A stretch of DNA of 64,000 nucleotides from the NCBI RefSeq assembly GCF_900129825.1, contig NZ_FQWZ01000001.1, positions 496,001-560,000 on the forward strand, in the 5' to 3' direction. A program made the position numbers and the translations under genes. The notes under the pieces are model-generated. The model searched no databases. It had not been told where the DNA came from and saw only the letters and a program-made list of their open reading frames with translations. Source of the DNA: Hydrocarboniphaga daqingensis. GTDB lineage: Bacteria > Pseudomonadota > Gammaproteobacteria > Nevskiales > Nevskiaceae. Shown piece by piece: positions 31,214-40,692 of the stretch (positions are counted from its first letter, which is position 1; every line of letters begins with the position of its first letter).

Positions 31214-33145
31214 CTACCAAACCACCTCGTGCGTTTGTCCGGTGACGACGTTGACGAAGCCACCCGGATTGCTTTCATACGGCGCCAGCAACTGCCACTT
31301 CCACGGCGACGCCGTCAGGAACGCAAAGCGCATCCGGTCGGGCAAGCCAGGGCTGCCGATCCAGTCCATTGCATCGGCGGCCTGATGCAGCCGCTCCATT
31401 TCAGCCGCGACTTCAGTGACCGGCCTGGCGGTCATCAGCCCTGCGATGTCGAGCTTGACGGTGGCGACGACGCGGCCGCCGCTGACCAGAGCCCAGCCTC
31501 CGTGCTGCGCCGCGATCGTGTTGACGGCCAACGCCATCGCCGCATCGTCGTTGCCGGCCACCCAGATGTTGTGCAGATCGTGCGACTGCGAGCTGGCCAG
31601 CGCCGACCCTGGCGTCTTCGGTCCAACGTTGCGCCAGAACATCTTCGAAACCGCTGCCGTACCGTGGTATCGATCGACCATCGCCACCTTTGTGATACCG
31701 CGCGCCGGGTCCGCCGCGACACTGCCATCGGCCTGCACCGGCATCGTGTCGGTGATGAAGTCGGGCGCAAACCAGAATGGCTCCATCAGCGCGACGTCGA
31801 CCTTCTGACGCCCCGCGGGCGCATCGATGCGAAAGTCGGCGGGACCCAATGCCCGGCCGATATTGATCGTCTGCAGCGCCCAGCGCGGATAGTCGATCTT
31901 GGGTATCGGCAGCCGATATTCGTTGCCGACGGCGGCCAGCTTGCCATTGGCATAAACGCGGTCGATCGCCACGGTGCGCGGATCGCGCAGCAGCACGACG
32001 TCGGCGTAACGACCGGGCGATATCGACCCGACCCGATGCTCGATATGAAAATGCCGCGCCGTGTTGTAGCTGCCGAGCTGGTAGGCAATTTCGGGCGCCA
32101 ACCCCGCCTCGATCGCGGTGCGGATGTTGTAGTCCATGGACCCCAGCTGCAGCGTCGCGTGCACGTCGCGGTCGTCGGTGGTCACCGACAGGTTCGACCA
32201 ATCCTGCAAGCCGGCCTTGAGCAGCAAGGGAATCAGCTCGCGTGTCAGATCGACGCGGGCTTCGATGAAGATGCCGCGACGCAGCTTGTCGAGCGCTTCC
32301 TGAGGCAAGCGCGCTTCATGGTCCGACGACAGCCCCGCCGCCGCAAACGCATTGATGTCGTCGGCGGCAACCAAGCCACCCCCGTGGCCTTCGACGACGC
32401 CGTCGTGATCGAACGTTGCCTGGATCATTTCCCAGATGCGCTGATGAGCGCCGTGTTGGCGGTTGCTGACCGCAGGCCAATCCATGACCTCTCCGAGCGA
32501 GATCACACGCGGATCGGCGCTCATGAAACGCGCCATCTCGCGATAGCCGTAGTAGCCGCCGCCGTGTTCGTAAACCGTCGGCGGCGTCGCCGAACCAATC
32601 GACGGGAAAATCTTCAGCGGGCTGCCGGCGCGCTCGGCTTGCAGCCAGAACTCGACGTTGTGCTCGCCGACCACGTTGGATATCTCGTGGCTATCCTCGA
32701 CCGTCCAGGTATTGCCGCGCGGCACGACCAGCGCGGCTTCGTACTCGGGCGTCAGATAGGTGCTTTCGATGTGCTTGTGCGACTCACCAAAGCCCGGCAC
32801 CGCCCACAAGCCGTTGACGTCGACGATCTGCGTGGCGGTGCCCGACCACTGGCCCTGCGGTCCGACCCAGGCGATACGCTCGGCGGCGATCACGATGTCC
32901 TGCTGCGGAAGCCATTCGCGCGTGACCACGTTCAGCACCGTCGCGCCGCGCAGTACCAGGTCGGCGGGTACGCGGCCCAGCGCCACGTCGACCAGTTGCT
33001 GGCGCGTTTGAATCTCGGCGCTCAATGGCGGCGCCGCTGCGTCGGCCGGTGCTTCCGCGCGCCAGCAAGCGGCGAGACCGGCCAGCAGTCCCGACAACAA
33101 CACGGCCGCGATGACCGAACGGCCCAGCAGAGAATCCGGAATCAT
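31214..33145 (-). CDS. Adenine deaminase-like amidohydrolase with lipoprotein signal
   Basis: The closest family is AdeC (adenine to hypoxanthine). Conserved blocks are PGFGESHKHIEST (HxH at 123/125; AdeC has DAHVHIESS), a GEVMDW segment, SSDHEA and TTDDRD, so most metal ligands remain. Unusually, the N-terminus is a signal sequence with lipobox LAAC at 24-27, predicting a lipid anchor and a periplasmic or outer-membrane location. The 643 aa exceed the roughly 590 of cytoplasmic AdeC. Some blocks are altered (EGHGGG where AdeC has DGHAPG), so the substrate may differ. It lies between another purine-deaminase-like gene and the HupE-like gene. Confidence 0.85.
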   Translation of the reverse strand: MIPDSLLGRSVIAAVLLSGLLAGLAACWRAEAPADAAAPPLSAEIQTRQQLVDVALGRVPADLVLRGATVLNVVTREWLPQQDIVIAAERIAWVGPQGQWSGTATQIVDVNGLWAVPGFGESHKHIESTYLTPEYEAALVVPRGNTWTVEDSHEISNVVGEHNVEFWLQAERAGSPLKIFPSIGSATPPTVYEHGGGYYGYREMARFMSADPRVISLGEVMDWPAVSNRQHGAHQRIWEMIQATFDHDGVVEGHGGGLVAADDINAFAAAGLSSDHEARLPQEALDKLRRGIFIEARVDLTRELIPLLLKAGLQDWSNLSVTTDDRDVHATLQLGSMDYNIRTAIEAGLAPEIAYQLGSYNTARHFHIEHRVGSISPGRYADVVLLRDPRTVAIDRVYANGKLAAVGNEYRLPIPKIDYPRWALQTINIGRALGPADFRIDAPAGRQKVDVALMEPFWFAPDFITDTMPVQADGSVAADPARGITKVAMVDRYHGTAAVSKMFWRNVGPKTPGSALASSQSHDLHNIWVAGNDDAAMALAVNTIAAQHGGWALVSGGRVVATVKLDIAGLMTARPVTEVAAEMERLHQAADAMDWIGSPGLPDRMRFAFLTASPWKWQLLAPYESNPGGFVNVVTGQTHEVVW

Positions 33146-33205
33146 CGTGTGGCCCTACGCGCATGGATAAGCCTTGCGCAACGCAACTTGCATACCGCGG
33201 CGTCG

Positions 33206-34603
33206 CTAGTCGGCATCCCAGATCGACGGCAAGGCCGGGCCTGCGGCCACTTCATTGATCGGCACGCCGCGGCGACGAACATCGTCGTCACGACGCGCCA
33301 GCAAGGCGGGCGTCAGGCGATTGGCGTGGTCGATTAGCGCCGATAGCTCTGCACGCTGCAGCACGCCATCCGCAACCAGCACCTGACCGTCAACCATCGT
33401 CATGCTGACATCGCCGCCGCGCACCGCATGAACCAGGTTGTGGTGCAGATTGCCGGCCGCTCCGCCGATCAACGGCGTCATCCGCGGCGTATCGGTGCGC
33501 ACCGCGATCATGTCGGCGCGCTTGCCGGCCTCCAGCGTGCCGATACGATCCTCCAACCCGAGCGCGCGAGCACCGTCACGCGTGGCCATTCCGAGCACCT
33601 GCCAGGCATCGAGTGCCGATGCATCGAGGTGCCGGAGTTTGGCCAGCAGCGAAGCGAGCTTCATCTCTTCGAACAGATCAAGGTTGTTGTTTTCTTTTTC
33701 GCCATCGGTGCCCAAGCCGACGGCAACACCGGCCGCCAGCAGTCGCTGCACCGGCGCAATGCCGCTGGCCAGCTTCATATTGCTGGCCGGATTGTGGACG
33801 ACGCCGATGCCGCGCTGCGCGAGCATCTCGATCTCGCGATCGTTGAGCCAAACGCCGTGCGCCAGCAGCACGCGATAGGCATCGAGCAGGCCGGCGCGCT
33901 CCAAGGCTTCGACGGGCCGCAAGCCGAAACGCTGGCGCGTTTCGGTGACGTCGAAACGGCTTTCGTTGCTGTGCGTGTGCAAGCCGGTGCGGTAACGCTG
34001 CGTCATATCGACGGCGCGCTTCCAGGCCCAAGGCTCGGCGTAGAACAGATGCTCCAAACCGACCCACACCTGGATGCGGCCGTCGGCACCGCCATGCCAG
34101 GCGTCGATCAGCGCTTCGTTGCGGTCCAGCGTTTCGAAGTCATCATGCTCGGGGTGTTCGGCGACGTACGGCGCCAGCACCACGCGCAAACCTAGCGCCT
34201 GCGCCGCGCGAGCGCTGCCGTCCATGTAGCGCCACATATCGACCAGCGTGGTCGTGCCGCTGAGCAAGGCTTCGGCATAGCACAGCCACGACGCGCATTC
34301 GGCCTCTTCGGCGCGCAGCACGCGGTGCATCGGGTCGATATAGGTTTGCAGCCACTGCCAGACCGGCAGCCCTTCGGCGGTACCGCGCAGCAAGCCCGAG
34401 TGGCAGTGCGCGTTGACCAAGCCCGGCATCAGCAGGTGGCGGCGATGGCGGGTCTCCTGCGCCTGCGGGTAGCGTCGCAAGGCCTCGGCGCGATCGCCAA
34501 CCCAGGCAATGTCGCCTTGATCGGCGACGACGACGGCCGCGTCCTGCAACAGCAGCGGCGACGCCATCGTGATGACGTGGTCCGCACTATGGATGTGATG
34601 CAT
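33206..34603 (-). CDS. Amidohydrolase, MTA/SAH or guanine deaminase-like
   Basis: A 465-aa metal-dependent hydrolase of the MtaD/SsnA/TrzN group, which deaminates S-adenosylhomocysteine, methylthioadenosine, guanine or triazines. It has HCH at 66-68, HTHSNES, LLAHGVWL, NPASNMKLASG and the metal Asp in GTDGEKENNNLDLFEE. There is no signal peptide, so it should be cytoplasmic. It lies 60 bp before the adenine-deaminase-like lipoprotein. The exact substrate cannot be read from sequence. Confidence 0.88.
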   Translation of the reverse strand: MHHIHSADHVITMASPLLLQDAAVVVADQGDIAWVGDRAEALRRYPQAQETRHRRHLLMPGLVNAHCHSGLLRGTAEGLPVWQWLQTYIDPMHRVLRAEEAECASWLCYAEALLSGTTTLVDMWRYMDGSARAAQALGLRVVLAPYVAEHPEHDDFETLDRNEALIDAWHGGADGRIQVWVGLEHLFYAEPWAWKRAVDMTQRYRTGLHTHSNESRFDVTETRQRFGLRPVEALERAGLLDAYRVLLAHGVWLNDREIEMLAQRGIGVVHNPASNMKLASGIAPVQRLLAAGVAVGLGTDGEKENNNLDLFEEMKLASLLAKLRHLDASALDAWQVLGMATRDGARALGLEDRIGTLEAGKRADMIAVRTDTPRMTPLIGGAAGNLHHNLVHAVRGGDVSMTMVDGQVLVADGVLQRAELSALIDHANRLTPALLARRDDDVRRRGVPINEVAAGPALPSIWDAD

Positions 34604-34699
34604 TGCAGCCTACCCCCGGCGATAGTCGCGATTGCATCGCGATAGCCGTGCCAGCCTGCAGTCAGCCGCGACGCGCCCGCACGGCGGGCAGACGTCGGC

Positions 34700-35152
34700 T
34701 CAGGGCATGGCTTCGAATGCGCGGCGGAGTTGCTCGACGCGGCTGCGGTTGACGCCGTGGTCGTCATAGGCGAATCGCGAAATCGAGCGCACATCGACGC
34801 GGCCGTTGGGCAGCATCAGCAGCTCCAGATCGTCATGAAACTTCATCTTCGGCGTGACGAACACCGCGTGAATGTAGCCTTCCCGCTCATGCTCGATCGT
34901 CCCGCCGATGCGCTCGACGACTTCCTTGAGCATCACGTAGTTGGCAGCGAAGTCGCCGCTGTAGCCCAGGGCCGCGACCTTGTGCAGATCGTCACCCGCC
35001 ATCGACGACACGCAACTCGGACGCGTCGGACAGCCCGCGAACTGCCCCGTCGTCGAATACAGATCCGACGGGGGCGTCAGCGAGCGGTAAACGCCGTAGC
35101 CGGCAAACAGCAGCGCCGACATCAGCAGCGCGATCGAGAACGTCTTCAACAT
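34700..35152 (-). CDS. DUF1499-family protein
   Basis: A 150-aa protein with one N-terminal membrane segment or uncleaved signal (about 4-20), then the DUF1499 pattern: CPTRPSCVSS, YIHAVFVTPKMKFHDDLE and VRSISRFAYDDHGVNRSRVE. Its function is unknown. The ATG at 35152 lies 7 bp after the M23 peptidase stop, so it belongs to thrS-M23-DUF1499. The 96 bp after it contain a hairpin (TCGCGAT/ATCGCGA, 34626-34642). Confidence 0.9.
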   Translation of the reverse strand: MLKTFSIALLMSALLFAGYGVYRSLTPPSDLYSTTGQFAGCPTRPSCVSSMAGDDLHKVAALGYSGDFAANYVMLKEVVERIGGTIEHEREGYIHAVFVTPKMKFHDDLELLMLPNGRVDVRSISRFAYDDHGVNRSRVEQLRRAFEAMP

Positions 35153-35159
35153 TCGATTT

Positions 35160-36083
35160 CTATCCTCTTGCGGGCATTTTGTGCTGGCCGCCGAGCTTGG
35201 GCTTGGGGATGAGCTTGGACGTCGGCTTGGACTTGGACGCCGGCTTGGACGAGGGCATCGCCGGCACCAGCCGCTGCGGGTCGACGCGGGTATCGAACCA
35301 GCTGATGCGCCAGTCCAGATGCGGACCCGTCGCGCGACCGGTTGCACCGGAACGCCCGATCACTTGGCCTTGCTCGACCTGGTCACCGACTTGAAGCGAC
35401 AGCGATGACAGGTGCAGGAAGGCCGACACCAGACCATGACCGTGGTCGATCATCAACGTGCCGCCAGTGAAGTACAGATCGGGTTCGGCCAGCGTGACGA
35501 TGCCCCCGGCCGGCGCCTTGATCGGGGTGCCCGTCGGGACCGCGACATCGACACCATAGTGCGGCTGCTTCTTCTCGCCATTGAGAATCCGCTGCGACCC
35601 GTACACGCCGGATATCCGCCCGACGCAAGGCCACACGAATGCACTGGCGTAATCGTCGCGATCGCTGTCGACACTCCGCGCCTCGCGCACCTTCGCGGCC
35701 TCGCGCTCAATCCGCGCCGTCACTTCGGGCGGCGGATTGACCTTGTCGGGCGGTAGCGTCAGGCGCTGGATGCTGTACTGGCGAGACTCGATCGGATGAC
35801 GCTCCTGATGACGACGGCCGTCGGCCAGATCGACCTCGACGACCGCCTCGCCGGCGGCATCGCGATCCAGGCCGATCGCGAAGCGACCGTCGCCGCCGAC
35901 CCGGATGCGGGTCCCGTTGTAGCGAACCGTGGCATCAGACGGGACGCGGCCGATCAGCAACTCGCCCTGCTGCCAGTGTCCGCGCAGCCACTGCAGCGGC
36001 GCATCGGCAGCAAGCGCCGGCAGTCCGAGCGCCATCAGCAGCACGGACACCACCAGCAAACGAGCTGCCTTCAGCACACGCAT
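35160..36083 (-). CDS. Secreted M23-family metallopeptidase
   Basis: Predicted periplasmic peptidoglycan hydrolase or regulator. The 307-aa protein has a signal peptide ending near ALA (25), a beta-rich N-terminal region (RGHWQQGELLIGRVP), and a LytM domain with HYGVD (His175, Asp179), FLHLSSLSLQVGDQV and the GPHLDW His. All Zn ligands look intact. The last 30 residues are Lys/Ser/Pro repeats, a basic tail I have not seen as standard. ATG 36083 overlaps the thrS stop by one base (TGATG). Confidence 0.92.
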   Translation of the reverse strand: MRVLKAARLLVVSVLLMALGLPALAADAPLQWLRGHWQQGELLIGRVPSDATVRYNGTRIRVGGDGRFAIGLDRDAAGEAVVEVDLADGRRHQERHPIESRQYSIQRLTLPPDKVNPPPEVTARIEREAAKVREARSVDSDRDDYASAFVWPCVGRISGVYGSQRILNGEKKQPHYGVDVAVPTGTPIKAPAGGIVTLAEPDLYFTGGTLMIDHGHGLVSAFLHLSSLSLQVGDQVEQGQVIGRSGATGRATGPHLDWRISWFDTRVDPQRLVPAMPSSKPASKSKPTSKLIPKPKLGGQHKMPARG

Positions 36084-38002
36084 CAGGCCGGCGCCCGCGA
36101 TTCGGCGGTCAACAGCGCCACGGCGTCGGCCAGCGTCAGCGTCTGCTGACGCTCGCTGCCGAGATGACGCAGCGTCACGGTCTTTTCTTCGGCTTCGCGG
36201 CGGCCAACGACGATGATTACCGGCACCTTCTGCATCGAGTGCTCGCGGATCTTGTAGTTGATTTTCTCGTTGCGCAGATCGGTTTCGGCGCGCAGGTTGG
36301 CGTCGACCAGCGCCTGCTTGACCTCGACGGCATAGCCGTCGGCGTCGGACACGATCGGCGCCACGACCGCTTGCACCGGCGCGAGCCAAGCCGGCATCGC
36401 GCCCGCGTGATGCTCGATCAGGATGCCGATGAAGCGCTCCATCGAACCGACGATAGCCCGGTGCAGCATCACCGGATGGCGGCGCTGTGAGGCCTCGTCG
36501 ATATAGGTGGCACCGAGGCGCTCGGGCATCATGAAGTCGACCTGCATCGTGCCAACCTGCCAGCTACGGCCGATCGAATCGCGCAAGTGATACTCGATCT
36601 TCGGGCCGTAGAACGCGCCTTCGCCGGGCAGCTCTTCCCAGGCCACGCCAGCCGCACGCAGCGCAGCGCGCAGTGCGTCTTCGGCGCGATCCCAAACCTC
36701 CTCGGCGCCAATGCGCTTGTCGGGGCGCAGCGCGATCTTGATCGCAAGCTCGGTGAAGCCGAAATCAGCGTAGACCTTCATCGCCTGCGCGTGGAAGGCC
36801 GTGACTTCGGATTCGATCTGCGATTCCATGCAGAACACGTGGCCGTCGTCCTGCGTGAAGGCACGCACGCGCATGATGCCGTGCAAGCCGCCCGACGGCT
36901 CGTTGCGATGGCAGCCGCCGAACTCGCCGTAGCGGATCGGCAGATCACGATAGCTGTGCAGATTGCTGTTGTAGATCTGCACATGACCAGGACAGTTCAT
37001 CGGCTTGAGCGCGTAGGTGCGCTTCTCGCTCTCGGTGAAGAACATGTTTTCCTGGTAGTTATCCCAGTGACCGGACTTCTTCCACAGGCTGACGTCCATG
37101 ATCTGCGGGCCGCGCACTTCGGCGTAGCCGCTGCGGCGATAGACGCCGCGCACGTACTGTTCGACCGCCTGCCAGATCGCCCAACCCTTCGGGTGCCAGA
37201 ACACCATACCGGGCGCTTCTTCCTGCTGGTGAAACAGGTCCAGCTGCTTGGCCAAGCGACGGTGATCGCGCTTCTCGGCCTCTTCGAGCATCTTCAGGTA
37301 GGCCTTCAGCTCGTCGTCGGTGGCGAAAGCGACGCCGTAGATGCGCTGCAGCTGTGCATTGTTCGCATCACCACGCCAGTACGCGCCCGACACCTTGGTG
37401 AGCTTGAACGCGCTGCCGAGCTTGCCGGTCGACGGCAGATGCGGGCCCCGGCACATGTCCAGCCAGGTATCGCCCTGCTTATAGATCGTGATGGTCTCGT
37501 CCGGCTTGATGCCTTCGGTGACCCACTCGGCCTTGAACGTCTCGCCGTTCTTTTCGAAGAACTGGATCACCTGCTCGCGCGGCCACACTTCGCGCGTGAT
37601 CGGCAAGTCGCGTTTGACGATGTCGCGCATCCGCTGCTCGATGGCGCCGAGGTCGTCTTCGCTGAACGGCTCGGGCCGTGCGAAGTCGTAGTAGAAACCG
37701 ACCTCGGTCGACGGGCCAAACGTGATCTGCGTGCCGGGAAACAGCTCTTGTACGGCTTGCGCCAGCACATGCGCAGCATCGTGGCGGATCGTCTCCAGCG
37801 CCTCGGGCTTGTCGCGCGTGATGATGCTGATCGACGCATCGGTCTCGATCGGCCGGGTCAGGTCCCACAGCTCGCCGTTGACGCTGACCAGCGCCGCTTT
37901 CTTGGCGAGACCCGGCGAGATGCCTTGCGCGATCGCCAAACCCGTTGGCGGTGCATCGAAGCTTTTGACGTTGCCGTCGGGGAAGGTGATGTTGATGCCC
38001 AT
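36083..38002 (-). CDS. thrS: Threonyl-tRNA synthetase
   Basis: Charges and edits tRNA-Thr. The 639 aa hold the TGS domain ([12 protein letters not shown]), the editing domain with [11 protein letters not shown], the class II core with MNCPGH (Zn Cys) and [13 protein letters not shown], and the anticodon domain ([18 protein letters not shown]). ATG 38002 is chosen over 38032 because it matches the known N-terminus. The usual downstream infC-rpmI-rplT is missing; an M23 peptidase gene follows with a TGATG overlap. Confidence 0.97.
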   Translation of the reverse strand: MGINITFPDGNVKSFDAPPTGLAIAQGISPGLAKKAALVSVNGELWDLTRPIETDASISIITRDKPEALETIRHDAAHVLAQAVQELFPGTQITFGPSTEVGFYYDFARPEPFSEDDLGAIEQRMRDIVKRDLPITREVWPREQVIQFFEKNGETFKAEWVTEGIKPDETITIYKQGDTWLDMCRGPHLPSTGKLGSAFKLTKVSGAYWRGDANNAQLQRIYGVAFATDDELKAYLKMLEEAEKRDHRRLAKQLDLFHQQEEAPGMVFWHPKGWAIWQAVEQYVRGVYRRSGYAEVRGPQIMDVSLWKKSGHWDNYQENMFFTESEKRTYALKPMNCPGHVQIYNSNLHSYRDLPIRYGEFGGCHRNEPSGGLHGIMRVRAFTQDDGHVFCMESQIESEVTAFHAQAMKVYADFGFTELAIKIALRPDKRIGAEEVWDRAEDALRAALRAAGVAWEELPGEGAFYGPKIEYHLRDSIGRSWQVGTMQVDFMMPERLGATYIDEASQRRHPVMLHRAIVGSMERFIGILIEHHAGAMPAWLAPVQAVVAPIVSDADGYAVEVKQALVDANLRAETDLRNEKINYKIREHSMQKVPVIIVVGRREAEEKTVTLRHLGSERQQTLTLADAVALLTAESRAPA

Positions 38003-38074
38003 AGCAGTGTCCTCATGGCGCGTGGCGTCCACGTGCCGTATGCAGATGCAGTGCGTCGACCGCGACCACCGCGC

Positions 38075-38266
38075 TCAATCAGCGAAGCGCGGCGGCAGCC
38101 AGTCCTGCAGGAATTCGTCGCGGCTCATCGCCAGCAGACGTCGTTCTTCGAGTTCGTAAGGGTCAGCGTCATAGGCGATGGCGCGGATGATGATCCGTCC
38201 CGGGCCAGCAGGCTCGATTTCGCAGCCTTGCTCGGCAGCCAGGCGGATTGCCTCGACCAGTCCCAC
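38075..38266 (-). CDS. Small acidic protein between gltX and thrS, 63 aa
   Basis: Not recognised. The 63-aa protein starts with GTG, 12 bp after the gltX stop, and ends 72 bp before thrS. It begins with an amphipathic helix, has a strand (RIIIRAIAYD), and ends with DPYELEERRLLAMSRDEFLQDWLPPRF. Spacing and codon use suggest a real co-transcribed gene, but its small size and lack of recognised relatives keep this moderate. Confidence 0.6.
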   Translation of the reverse strand: MGLVEAIRLAAEQGCEIEPAGPGRIIIRAIAYDADPYELEERRLLAMSRDEFLQDWLPPRFAD

Positions 38267-38278
38267 GGCGCGCGGCCC

Positions 38279-39703
38279 TCAGGCCTGCGCGCGCGGGCGC
38301 GCCCAGGCCACAGCGGCGTCGAGCCGCGCCAACGTTCGTTCACGGCCGAGCAGCGCCAGCGTCTGGTCGATCGGCGGTGATACCGCCATACCGACGACGG
38401 CGACGCGAATCGGCTGCGCGACCTTGCCCAGGCCCAGACCGCGGACCTCGGCAAAGCGGTTTACCGCTTTGTGCAGCGCCGGCGTGCTCCAGTCGGCGAC
38501 GAGCTGCAACTCGGCGCGCAGCTCGGCCAACAGGCGCTGGCCTTCATCGGTCAGATGCTTGGCCGCGTCCTTCTCGTTGTAGCCCTGCAGATCGGCGTAC
38601 AAGAACAACGACTTCTCGGCCATCTCGGCCAAGGTCCGGCAGCGTTCGCGCTGCGCCAGAATCACGTCCTGCAACGCAGGCCCGTTGGCGGGATCGACGC
38701 CCAAGCGACGCAGATGCCAGTCGAACTCCGGCTCGATCACCGCGGGGTCGGTGACCTTCAAGTACTGGTGGTTGACCCAGTACGCCTTCTCCATGTCGAA
38801 GCGCGCGGCCGATGAGCTGACTTTGGACAGGTCGAACAGCGCGATCATCTCGTCTCGCGTGAACAGCTCCTGGTCGCCGTGACTCCAGCCCAGGCGCACC
38901 AAATAATTCAGCAGCGCCTCGGGCATGAAACCCATCGTGCGGTATTCCATGACCCCGAGCGCGCCGTGGCGCTTGGACAGCTTGGCGCCGTCGGCACCGA
39001 GGATCATCGACACATGCGCGTACTGCGGCAGCGCAGCGCCCAAGGCCTTCAGGATGTTGATCTGACGCGGCGTGTTGTTGACGTGGTCGTCGCCGCGAAT
39101 GACGTGGGTGATACCCATGTCCCAGTCGTCGACCACGACGCAGAAGTTGTAGGTCGGTACGCCGTCGGCGCGCGCGATGATCAGGTCGTCAAGCTCGTGA
39201 TTGGCGAACGTGATCGGGCCCTTGATCAGGTCGTCCAGAATGACATCGCCCTCAACCGGATTGCGGAAGCGAACCACGGGCGGCACGCCGTCGGGAATCG
39301 GCGGCAGCGTCTTGCCGGCCTCGGGACGCCAGCGGCCGTCGTAGCGCGGTTTTTCCTTGCGCGCCTGCTGTTCGGCGCGCATCGCGTCCAACTCCTCCCG
39401 CGTGCAATAGCAGTGGTAGGCCGTGCCGGCAGCCAGCATCTGCGCGATCACCTCGCGGTAGCGGTCGAAGCGCTGGGTCTGGTAGACCGGCGCAAAGTCC
39501 GACTTCAAGCCCAGCCAGGCCATGCCTTCAAAAATTGCGTCGACGGCTTCCTGGGTTGAGCGCTCGCGGTCGGTGTCTTCGATTCGCAACAGGAACTTGC
39601 CGCCGAGCCGCTTGGCGACCAGATACGAAAACAATGCGGTGCGCGCACCACCGATGTGCAGGAATCCAGTAGGGCTCGGAGCAAAACGGCTGACGGCAGA
39701 CAT
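38279..39703 (-). CDS. gltX: Glutamyl-tRNA synthetase
   Basis: Class I synthetase for tRNA-Glu. The 474 aa have the HIGH motif in PSPTGFLHIGGART and the KMSKS-like GAKLSKRHGA, plus a C-terminal helical anticodon domain. Whether it is discriminating cannot be judged here. It is the first gene of gltX-small ORF-thrS-M23-DUF1499 and is divergent from the QueD-like gene. A weak -10 (TAGAAT, 39760-39755) lies upstream. Confidence 0.97.
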   Translation of the reverse strand: MSAVSRFAPSPTGFLHIGGARTALFSYLVAKRLGGKFLLRIEDTDRERSTQEAVDAIFEGMAWLGLKSDFAPVYQTQRFDRYREVIAQMLAAGTAYHCYCTREELDAMRAEQQARKEKPRYDGRWRPEAGKTLPPIPDGVPPVVRFRNPVEGDVILDDLIKGPITFANHELDDLIIARADGVPTYNFCVVVDDWDMGITHVIRGDDHVNNTPRQINILKALGAALPQYAHVSMILGADGAKLSKRHGALGVMEYRTMGFMPEALLNYLVRLGWSHGDQELFTRDEMIALFDLSKVSSSAARFDMEKAYWVNHQYLKVTDPAVIEPEFDWHLRRLGVDPANGPALQDVILAQRERCRTLAEMAEKSLFLYADLQGYNEKDAAKHLTDEGQRLLAELRAELQLVADWSTPALHKAVNRFAEVRGLGLGKVAQPIRVAVVGMAVSPPIDQTLALLGRERTLARLDAAVAWARPRAQA

Positions 39704-39793
39704 GGCGATGGGCGACTCGATCGGGGTTCGGCGGAGGGGCCGGATTAGCCGCCGATTCTATCAGGACGACCCCTCTGGGCCGTAAAATGGGCG

Positions 39794-40642
39794 ATGACCA
39801 GCCTTTTCGTTGAACAACTGACGGTGATCGACTGCGCCTACCTCGACGCCACGCGCGGCTTGGTGGGTGAAAGCTGGATCGTCGATATCGAACTGATCGG
39901 CGACCTCGACGAGCAGTCGATGGTGCTCGACTTCGGCGAGGTCAAAAGGCGCATCAAGAAGGTGATCGATCAATCGGCCGACCACACGCTGATCGTGCCG
40001 CAGCAGGCCTCGGGTTTGAGCCTGCATCAGGCCGGCGAGCGCAGCAGCCTGTCGTTCCGAAGCGCTCGCGGCCTGATCGAACATCATTCCCCGTCAATCG
40101 CGCTGAGCGTCGCCGACGCCGATCGCATCGACGCCGCGGCCGTGGTCGCCTATCTGCAGCCCCGCGTGGCCTCCGTGCTGCCACCCAATGTCGACGAACT
40201 GCGGCTGAGCCTGCGCAGCGAACGAATCGACGGCGCGTTCTATCACTACGTCCATGGCTTGAAGAAGCATGACGGGCACTGCCAGCGCATCGCCCATGGC
40301 CACCGCTCGCGGATCCACATCGGTATCGGCGGGCAGCGGCAACCGACGCTCGAAGCCGCGCTGGCGCAGCGTTGGGCGGACATCTATCTGGGCACCATCG
40401 ACGATCTGGTCGACAGCAGCGGCGGCCAATGCCGCTATGCCTACACCGCCGCCGAGGGCCGCTTCGAATTGGCGCTGCCGGCAGCCCACGTCGAAAATCT
40501 TCCCGGCGATACCACGGTCGAGCGTATCGCCGAGTGGATCGCGTCCGGCCGATGGCTGCCCGACGCGCCGGCAGCGCTGGAAGTCCGCGCCTACGAGGGT
40601 GTCATGAAGGGCGCCATTGCAAGACGCCCGATTGCCGCATAG
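39794..40642 (+). CDS. Two-domain 6-carboxytetrahydropterin synthase-like protein
   Basis: A 282-aa protein with two tandem PTPS/QueD-fold domains. Domain 1 (about 1-75) keeps the pattern VLDFGEVK and ADHTLIVP but has GLVGESW where QueD has a His-containing GLHGH-type motif, so its metal site looks lost. Domain 2 (about 130-270) keeps Cys163 and HGH at 168-170 (GHCQRIAHGH), so it likely holds the active site. True QueD is about 120 aa. The reaction could be the queuosine pathway step or another pterin step. ATG 39794 is 90 bp from the divergent gltX. Confidence 0.75.
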   Translation: MTSLFVEQLTVIDCAYLDATRGLVGESWIVDIELIGDLDEQSMVLDFGEVKRRIKKVIDQSADHTLIVPQQASGLSLHQAGERSSLSFRSARGLIEHHSPSIALSVADADRIDAAAVVAYLQPRVASVLPPNVDELRLSLRSERIDGAFYHYVHGLKKHDGHCQRIAHGHRSRIHIGIGGQRQPTLEAALAQRWADIYLGTIDDLVDSSGGQCRYAYTAAEGRFELALPAAHVENLPGDTTVERIAEWIASGRWLPDAPAALEVRAYEGVMKGAIARRPIAA

Positions 40643-40692
40643 CAGCAAGCAAAATTCACGTTCGATTCAGCCCAGGCTCTGATACTCGGAAC

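Noticed and set aside
31046-33337. A 763-codon open frame on the plus strand
   Set aside because: It lies antisense to the HupE-like and adenine-deaminase-like genes; composition (many Arg/His/Asp, no domain) is typical of antisense frames in GC-rich DNA.
36587-38380. A 597-codon open frame on the plus strand
   Set aside because: Antisense to thrS and its flanks; no recognisable domain.
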